A stretch of 9,873 nucleotides of DNA, from contig DFCD01000160.1 of NCBI GenBank assembly GCA_002366885.1, positions 13,840-23,712 of the forward strand. The letters run 5' to 3'. The stretch comes from Verrucomicrobia bacterium UBA3063 (GTDB taxonomy: Bacteria > Verrucomicrobiota > Verrucomicrobiia > Methylacidiphilales > Verrucolacustridaceae). This document shows positions 5,819 to 9,873 of this stretch, piece after piece (the stretch's first letter is position 1; each line of letters opens with the position of its first letter). The translations under genes and the position numbers were made by a program. Below the pieces are notes generated by a model. That model ran no database searches and was not told the origin of the DNA. It was given only the letters and a program-made list of their open reading frames with translations.

Positions 5819-5838
5819 TTTTTATATACGTTTGGCAA
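5811..5838 (-). promoter_or_regulatory. Probable promoter of the toxin-antitoxin pair
   Basis: On the minus strand TTGCCA (5838-5833) matches the -35 consensus at five of six bases. Sixteen bases on, TACTTT (5816-5811) keeps the three most conserved -10 bases (first T, A and last T). The region is AT-rich against a GC-rich background. Transcription would start near 5804, about 10 bases before the antitoxin start. An alternative -10, TATAAA at 5826-5821, lacks a matching -35. Confidence 0.45.
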
Positions 5839-5860
5839 TCCCCCCCCTTTTTTTTCCTCC

Positions 5861-5912
5861 CCGGACTCGGCTCCCCCGACTCCACCGTCATCATTCAGTT
5901 CAAACTCGAGTA
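5861..5912 (+). repeat. Direct repeat copy 2: displaced tolA 3' end
   Basis: This is a second copy of the final codons of tolA, reading in frame PGLGSPDSTVIIQFKLE and a TAA stop at 5911-5913, with no gene body attached. Homology to tolA begins at about 5860, directly after a C8T8 run, and ends in the stop codon. It is best seen as the right-hand junction of the inserted toxin-antitoxin segment and as a 17-codon gene remnant. It lies where the end of tolA would be if the insert were removed. Confidence 0.85.
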
Positions 5913-5916
5913 AAAA

Positions 5917-5944
5917 ATTTCGAATTTCGAAATCCGAATTCCGA
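5917..5944. repeat. Heptamer tandem repeat, four units (ATTYCGA-type)
   Basis: Four adjacent 7-bp units, ATTTCGA, ATTTCGA, AATCCGA and ATTCCGA, begin just after the stop codon of the displaced tolA end; a fifth unit, ATTTACT, is degenerate. The array is AT-rich and lies about 40 bp upstream of the tolB start, so it could contribute to a promoter, but I cannot identify convincing -35 and -10 boxes. Confidence 0.75.
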
Positions 5945-5984
5945 ATTTACTGGAAATCTGTCTTCCGTGCTGTTGTCTCTCGTG

Positions 5985-7148
5985 ATGCGTCTTCTTTTTA
6001 TCCCTTTTCTCGTTCTCCCCCTCGCCCTCAATGCCCAAACCGCCGCTCCGGTCATCGTCATTGAGCAAACCCGCAAGATTGACGTCGCCGTGGAGTCGAT
6101 CAGCGGCGCGGAAGGACCCGCCGCCGCCAAGGTCCTTACAGACGATCTGAACCGTTCCGGCGTCTGCCGGGTGGTTCCGGCCGATTCGGCAGCCTTCGTC
6201 TTAACTGGCTCGATCACCCCAGCGGGACTATCCGGCCGGGCCGTCCCCAAGGCCGGTGGCGCTGCCGTGGTTGACAAGAGCTTTTCCGGCGATTCCCGCC
6301 GGGCCGCCCATCTTTTTGCCGATGCCGTGGTGGAGGCCCTCACCGGCTCGCCCGGTTTTGCCTCGAGCAAAATCACCTTTGCCTCCGCCTCTGGCGCCAG
6401 GAAAAGCAAGGTCAAGGAGATCTACATCTCCGACATCGACGGCGCCAATGCACGCCAGCTCACCCAGGACAAATCCCTCGGGTATGGGCCCAAATTCTCC
6501 CCCGACGGCTCCAAGATCGTGTACAGCTCCGACAAAAGCGGATATCGCGATACCTATGTGATCGACCTTGCCTCCAAAAAGCGCTCCTGCATCGCCCAAT
6601 TCCCCGGACAAAACACCGGCGCCTCCTTTTCTCCCAACGGTTCCACCCTGGCCCTCTCCCTTTCCAAATTCGGAAATCCGGAAATCTGCACCCTCCCCGC
6701 CTCCGGCGGCGAACCGAACCGCCTCACGCAAACCCGGGGAACGGACTGCTCCCCCTCTTGGTCGCCGGATGGCACAAGGATCGTTTATGTCTCAGATGAA
6801 AGGGGCAGTCCCGGCCTTTACATCATCCCCGCCTCCGGGGGAGAAGCCGAACGGCTCAACACCGAATCCTCCTACACCACGGAACCTGACTGGTCGCCCG
6901 ATGGTAAACTGATCACTTACAGCATTAGCTCAGGCGGAGGACAGATAGGTGTTTACGATCTTGCGAGTAAAAAAGCCCGTATTGTCAGCCGCGGATCCGG
7001 ACTTGAAAGTCCTTCATGGACAAGGAATTCCCGTCATTTGGTGGCATCGCAAAATGGACATCTCGTTCTTCTTGACACTCTTACGGGGGAAACTACAAAG
7101 ATACCCAATAACTTGAGCAACAACACAGAACCTAACACCAGCCGCTGA
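5985..7148 (+). CDS. tolB: TolB, periplasmic beta-propeller of the Tol-Pal system
   Basis: The 387-residue protein is TolB, a periplasmic protein that binds Pal and is displaced by energised TolA. Residues 1-17 form a signal peptide (basic start, hydrophobic core, then NAQTAAP). A small N-terminal domain (about 20-125, including VLTDDLNRSGVCRVV) precedes a beta-propeller. Four blades carry the motifs FSPDG (171), FSPNG (215), WSPDG (259) and WSPDG (303), followed by a degenerate blade near WTRNSRH (346). At 387 residues it is somewhat shorter than the roughly 430 of E. coli. ATG 5985 is chosen because the signal peptide begins there; the open frame to its left re-reads the repeat and tolA remnant. 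There is no clear Shine-Dalgarno. From about 6900 base composition falls to 42-50% GC. Pal begins 4 bp after the stop. Confidence 0.92.
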   Translation: MRLLFIPFLVLPLALNAQTAAPVIVIEQTRKIDVAVESISGAEGPAAAKVLTDDLNRSGVCRVVPADSAAFVLTGSITPAGLSGRAVPKAGGAAVVDKSFSGDSRRAAHLFADAVVEALTGSPGFASSKITFASASGARKSKVKEIYISDIDGANARQLTQDKSLGYGPKFSPDGSKIVYSSDKSGYRDTYVIDLASKKRSCIAQFPGQNTGASFSPNGSTLALSLSKFGNPEICTLPASGGEPNRLTQTRGTDCSPSWSPDGTRIVYVSDERGSPGLYIIPASGGEAERLNTESSYTTEPDWSPDGKLITYSISSGGGQIGVYDLASKKARIVSRGSGLESPSWTRNSRHLVASQNGHLVLLDTLTGETTKIPNNLSNNTEPNTSR

Positions 7149-7152
7149 AAAT

Positions 7153-7653
7153 ATGAAATACCTACCCCTATTCCTTGTAGCCATCCTCGCCATCCTTTCC
7201 GGTTGCGCCGACAAAGACAAAAAAGGCGATGCCGCCGCCTTCGGCAATTCCACGGACAACATTTACGACCAACCCCTTCCCGAACGTTCTGGCAATCCTG
7301 ATAATGCCGATTACGAGACCCTTAAGAGCGAAACCGTCTATTTCGCCTATGACAGTTTCACCATTGAGGCCAAAGAACGCCCCAAGCTCGATAAGTTGGC
7401 GAATTACCTTAGCAATAACACCAACACCAAGATCGTCATCGCCGGACACACCGACGTCCGTGGAACGCCTCAGTACAATCTGGCCTTGAGCGAAAAGCGG
7501 GCGACTGCCGTCCGGCAGTACCTCATCGGTCTGGGTGCGAACGGAGCCAACATCAGCACCATCGGATACGGCGAGGATCGCCCCGCCTCGGAAGGCGACT
7601 CGGACTCCGCCCACGCGGACAACCGCCGCGCCTCCCCGGGTATTTTGCGCTGA
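7153..7653 (+). CDS. pal: Pal, peptidoglycan-associated outer-membrane lipoprotein
   Basis: The 166-residue protein starts with a lipoprotein signal peptide and the lipobox LSGC, so Cys18 would be lipidated and anchored in the outer membrane. A linker follows, and then an OmpA-like peptidoglycan-binding domain (about 58-166). It contains VYFAYDSFTIE, GHTDVRGTPQYNLALSEKRA with the conserved Asp and Arg, GYGEDRPA and NRRA. Pal ties the outer membrane to the cell wall and is the partner of TolB and TolA. The end is odd: after NRRA most relatives continue with a strand such as EFVIL, whereas here it is SPGILR, with length kept. Only 4 bp separate it from tolB, so the two are co-transcribed. No ybgF/cpoB gene follows. 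Confidence 0.93.
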   Translation: MKYLPLFLVAILAILSGCADKDKKGDAAAFGNSTDNIYDQPLPERSGNPDNADYETLKSETVYFAYDSFTIEAKERPKLDKLANYLSNNTNTKIVIAGHTDVRGTPQYNLALSEKRATAVRQYLIGLGANGANISTIGYGEDRPASEGDSDSAHADNRRASPGILR

Positions 7654-7664
7654 TTCCAGGGTTA

Positions 7665-7686
7665 TTCCGGTCGTAGCATACCGGAA
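7665..7686. other. Stem-loop between pal and the glycosyltransferase gene
   Basis: TTCCGGT (7665-7671) and ACCGGAA (7680-7686) form a perfect 7-bp stem around the loop CGTAGCAT. No run of T follows, so this is not a classical terminator. The right arm overlaps a weak ribosome-binding sequence GGAAG (7683-7687), seven bases before the GTG start at 7695. The stem could lower translation of that gene or protect the tolB-pal message. Function is inferred. Confidence 0.4.
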
Positions 7687-7694
7687 GCCGCCCT

Positions 7695-8687
7695 GTGATC
7701 CCCCAACCCTCCTCCCGCGACCAGACCCACCTCCTTCGTCTTCCCAACTGGCTGGGAGACCTGATCCTCTCCGTCCCCGCCGCCCGCCTTTACCATTCCT
7801 GGCTGAACGGCCGCGCCTCCCTAGTGGTGGCCGGCCCGGCCTCGCTTGCACCCCTTGCCCCGCTCCTCCTGCCCGGTCTCGAATATGTTTCCGTTGCGCG
7901 CTGGCCCATGGCCATGGCTGCCGAGTGGAAAAAGCGAAATGTGGCCGCCGCCGTGGCTTTTCCCAACTCTCTCCGGGTGGCCCTCGAGATCCTTCCGGTT
8001 TGCTACCGGGCAGGATTCGCACGCAGCCTCCGCAACGAGCTGCTCACGGAACATCGCCCCCGGCGCACCTCCCCCTACGGTTTTGTCCACGTGTCCGATC
8101 AGTATCTTGGCCTTCTTGAGGATCTCGGCCTTCCCGGGGGAAGCAGGGAACTGCCGCCTCCCCCCTCCTTACCCAAACCCTCCCAGGCCCCGGCCAACCC
8201 CTGCCTGGCTGTTTTTCCCGGAGCGGCTTATGGTCCCGCGAAACGCTGGGATCCCGCCTGCTTCGCTGCCGTCATCCGCGATCTCGTGAAGGAATACTCT
8301 TGGGAGCCCATCCTGATGGGAGGCCCGGATGACACCGAATCCTGCCAGGCCGTGGCCGAGGCCTATGGCTCCCCTATCCGGGATCTTTCCGGGAAAACCT
8401 CCGCCCTTGATCTCGCCCACTGGATCGCCCACGCCCGCTTCGTTCTCTGCCACGACAGCGGTCCCATGCACCTGGCCGCCTTTCTGCGCCGCCCCGGCGT
8501 GGCCATTTTCGGGTCCACGGAACCCGCCTGGACCGGTCCGCTGGGCAACACCGTCACCGTGGCCCGACACAAGGTCTCCTGCAGCCCTTGTTTCCTCAAG
8601 GTTTGTCCCCTCGATCGGCGCTGCATGACCCGCCTCAGCCCTGAAGAGGTTCTCACTGCCTGCCGCCATCGTCTTGCCAAGGCATGA
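7695..8687 (+). CDS. waaF: Glycosyltransferase family 9, LPS heptosyltransferase II-like
   Basis: The 330-residue product is a GT9 enzyme resembling WaaF, which adds heptose from ADP-heptose to the inner core of lipopolysaccharide at the cytoplasmic face of the inner membrane. Visible motifs are LPNWLGDLILSVPA (16-29, the first nucleotide-sugar fold region), AFPNSLRVAL (88-97), FPGAAYGPAKRW (174-185, matching the WaaF PGAEFGPAKRW) and CHDSGPMHLAAF (252-263). A cysteine cluster follows (Cys296, 299, 304 and 310, ending CM), as in many WaaF relatives. The acceptor cannot be read from sequence, so another GT9 heptosyltransferase remains possible. GTG 7695 gives the family's usual start, with GGAAG seven bases upstream. 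The stop overlaps the murJ start as ATGA. Confidence 0.82.
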   Translation: MIPQPSSRDQTHLLRLPNWLGDLILSVPAARLYHSWLNGRASLVVAGPASLAPLAPLLLPGLEYVSVARWPMAMAAEWKKRNVAAAVAFPNSLRVALEILPVCYRAGFARSLRNELLTEHRPRRTSPYGFVHVSDQYLGLLEDLGLPGGSRELPPPPSLPKPSQAPANPCLAVFPGAAYGPAKRWDPACFAAVIRDLVKEYSWEPILMGGPDDTESCQAVAEAYGSPIRDLSGKTSALDLAHWIAHARFVLCHDSGPMHLAAFLRRPGVAIFGSTEPAWTGPLGNTVTVARHKVSCSPCFLKVCPLDRRCMTRLSPEEVLTACRHRLAKA

Positions 8688-9873
8688 GCACCAAAGGCAC
8701 CTCCCGCGTGATGCTGGCCATCGGGGCCTCCCGGATTCTGGGCCTGGTCCGCGAAGTTCTGCTGAATACCGTTCTCGGCGCCGGCAAAGAGCTGGACGCC
8801 CTGATCGCCGCCTTCCGCATTCCCAACCTCCTCCGCGATCTTTTTGCCGAAGGAGCCCTCTCCACCGCCTTCGTCACCACCTTCTCCCAAAAGCTCGCCA
8901 AGGAGGGCAAAGCCGCCGCCTACCGCCTCGCCAACAACGTCAACACCCTCCTTTTCATCGTCCTGACCGCCATCGTGGCTGTCGGAATTCTTGAGGCCGA
9001 CTTCCTCGTCCATTTCTTTAATCCCGGTTTCACCGCCATTCCCGGCAAAGCGGAACTAACCGTCGAGCTCACCCGGATCCTTTTTCCCTTTATTCTCTTC
9101 CTCTCCCTGGCCGCGGTTTACATGGGCCTCCTCAACAGCCTTCACCACTTCGGCCTGCCGGCCCTCGCCTCGGCGGTCTTTAATTTTGTCTCCATCGGCC
9201 TCGGTCTGCTGCTGGCCTGGTGGCTGGATCCCGCCTTCGGACCAAAATCCGTCTACGCCTTTTCCATCGGTGTCCTCGTCGGCGGCCTGGCCCAATGGCT
9301 GGTGATGGTGCCGCGGGCCGTGTCCGTGGGATACCACGCCCGTTGGCTGATCGACCTCAAGGATCCCGGCCTTAAACAAGTCCTGCGCCTGCTGGGACCC
9401 GCCTCGGTCGGTGCCGCCGCCATTCAGATCAACGTGCTGGTAAACGGGTATTTCGCCTCCTACCTCGAGGACGGCTCCGTCACCTGCCTGAACAATGCTT
9501 TTCGACTGATCCAGCTGCCCATCGGTCTTTTCGGCGTGGCCGTGGCCACCGTCACCCTGCCCCATCTCGCCCGCCATGCCGCCCTGGACGACAAAGAGGC
9601 CCTGCACGACCGGCTTTTGGTGGGTGTTCGCCAAACCCTCTTTCTCACCCTGCCGGCCGCCATCGGGCTTTTCCTCCTGGCCGAGCCCGTCATCGCCTCG
9701 ATTTACCAGTACGGCCGGTTCACCGCGGATGACACCGCCCGCACCGCCCTCGCCCTCAAGGGCTATGCCCTCGGACTGGTTTCCTACTCCTGTATCAAGG
9801 TGGTCAGCCCCGCTTTCTCGGCGATCGACAAACCCGGCATTCCCCTGCGGATCAGCCTGACCGGCATCTTTCT
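8684..9873 (+). CDS. murJ: MurJ (MviN), lipid II flippase, 3'-truncated by window edge
   Basis: The 396 visible residues match MurJ, the inner-membrane flippase that carries lipid II across the membrane for peptidoglycan synthesis. I read the frame through to the window end without a stop or frameshift. Hallmarks in order are SRILGLVREVLL near the start, ELDALIAAFRIPNLLRDLFAEGA, SLAAVYMGLLNSLHHFGLPA, GPASVGAAAIQIN, FRLIQLPIGLFGVAVATVTLPHLAR, YQYGRFTADDTA and a KVVSPAFSAIDKPGIPLRI segment. The arginines of SRILGLVR, the acidic residue of ELDA and the arginine of FRLIQLP correspond to charged residues lining the E. coli MurJ cavity. The protein is very hydrophobic, with many membrane helices. 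Full MurJ is about 510-530 residues, so roughly the last quarter is missing. The start ATG overlaps the waaF-like stop (ATGA). Confidence 0.93.
   Translation, partial: MSTKGTSRVMLAIGASRILGLVREVLLNTVLGAGKELDALIAAFRIPNLLRDLFAEGALSTAFVTTFSQKLAKEGKAAAYRLANNVNTLLFIVLTAIVAVGILEADFLVHFFNPGFTAIPGKAELTVELTRILFPFILFLSLAAVYMGLLNSLHHFGLPALASAVFNFVSIGLGLLLAWWLDPAFGPKSVYAFSIGVLVGGLAQWLVMVPRAVSVGYHARWLIDLKDPGLKQVLRLLGPASVGAAAIQINVLVNGYFASYLEDGSVTCLNNAFRLIQLPIGLFGVAVATVTLPHLARHAALDDKEALHDRLLVGVRQTLFLTLPAAIGLFLLAEPVIASIYQYGRFTADDTARTALALKGYALGLVSYSCIKVVSPAFSAIDKPGIPLRISLTGIF

Noticed and set aside
5748..5984. N-terminal extension of tolB through the repeat and tolA remnant
   Set aside because: The signal peptide begins at ATG 5985, and the extension translates the vapB promoter and heptamer repeat.
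1..9873. CRISPR array, tRNA, rRNA or transposase gene
   Set aside because: No spaced identical repeats of CRISPR size, no cloverleaf-type sequence and no recombinase or transposase motifs were seen on either strand.

Overview
The window is about 9.9 kb of GC-rich DNA (roughly 60% GC) from a Gram-negative chromosome. The organism has an outer membrane: the window carries the Tol-Pal machinery, a Pal lipoprotein, an LPS heptosyltransferase-like enzyme and MurJ. A TonB-like proline-rich TolA, a divergent Fe/Mn superoxide dismutase, weak Shine-Dalgarno use and short tandem repeats in the spacers suggest the Verrucomicrobiota/PVC group. That placement is an inference from style and was not tested by any search.

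Layout. (1) Positions 1-316 hold the 3' end of larC (nickel-pincer cofactor synthesis). (2) Positions 324-1957 hold a hexamer repeat, a good sigma-70 promoter, a superoxide dismutase gene and, overlapping its stop codon, an AmmeMemoRadiSam B (MEMO1-family) gene. The MEMO gene has no ATG, GTG or TTG start that keeps its conserved N-terminus, so it probably starts at CTG 1028. (3) Positions 1957-2087 hold a REP-like palindromic element beginning inside the MEMO stop codon. (4) Positions 2227-3033 encode a DUF4239/bestrophin-like membrane protein. (5) Positions 3153-5160 hold tolQ-tolR-tolA with 4-nt ATGA/GTGA overlaps. (6) Positions 5173-5818 hold a minus-strand toxin-antitoxin pair (Phd/VapB-type antitoxin and PIN-domain VapC toxin) with its own promoter and operator. 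(7) Positions 5861-5913 hold a displaced second copy of the last 17 codons of tolA, followed by a heptamer repeat. (8) Positions 5985-7653 hold tolB and pal. (9) Positions 7695-9873 hold a GT9/WaaF-like glycosyltransferase and murJ, which overlaps it by 4 nt and runs off the window.

How the genes work together. TolQ and TolR form the proton-driven motor, TolA spans the periplasm, TolB and Pal form the outer-membrane end, and the two downstream genes serve LPS core and peptidoglycan synthesis. The right two thirds is therefore a cell-envelope cluster.

The most striking observation is that the toxin-antitoxin pair splits the tol-pal operon and is bracketed by two copies of the tolA 3' end. These copies match at 48 of 52 bases; three of the four differences are synonymous third-position changes and one is a second-position change. 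This resembles an integrative element that enters the 3' end of a gene and restores it with its own copy, yet there is no recombinase between the repeats.
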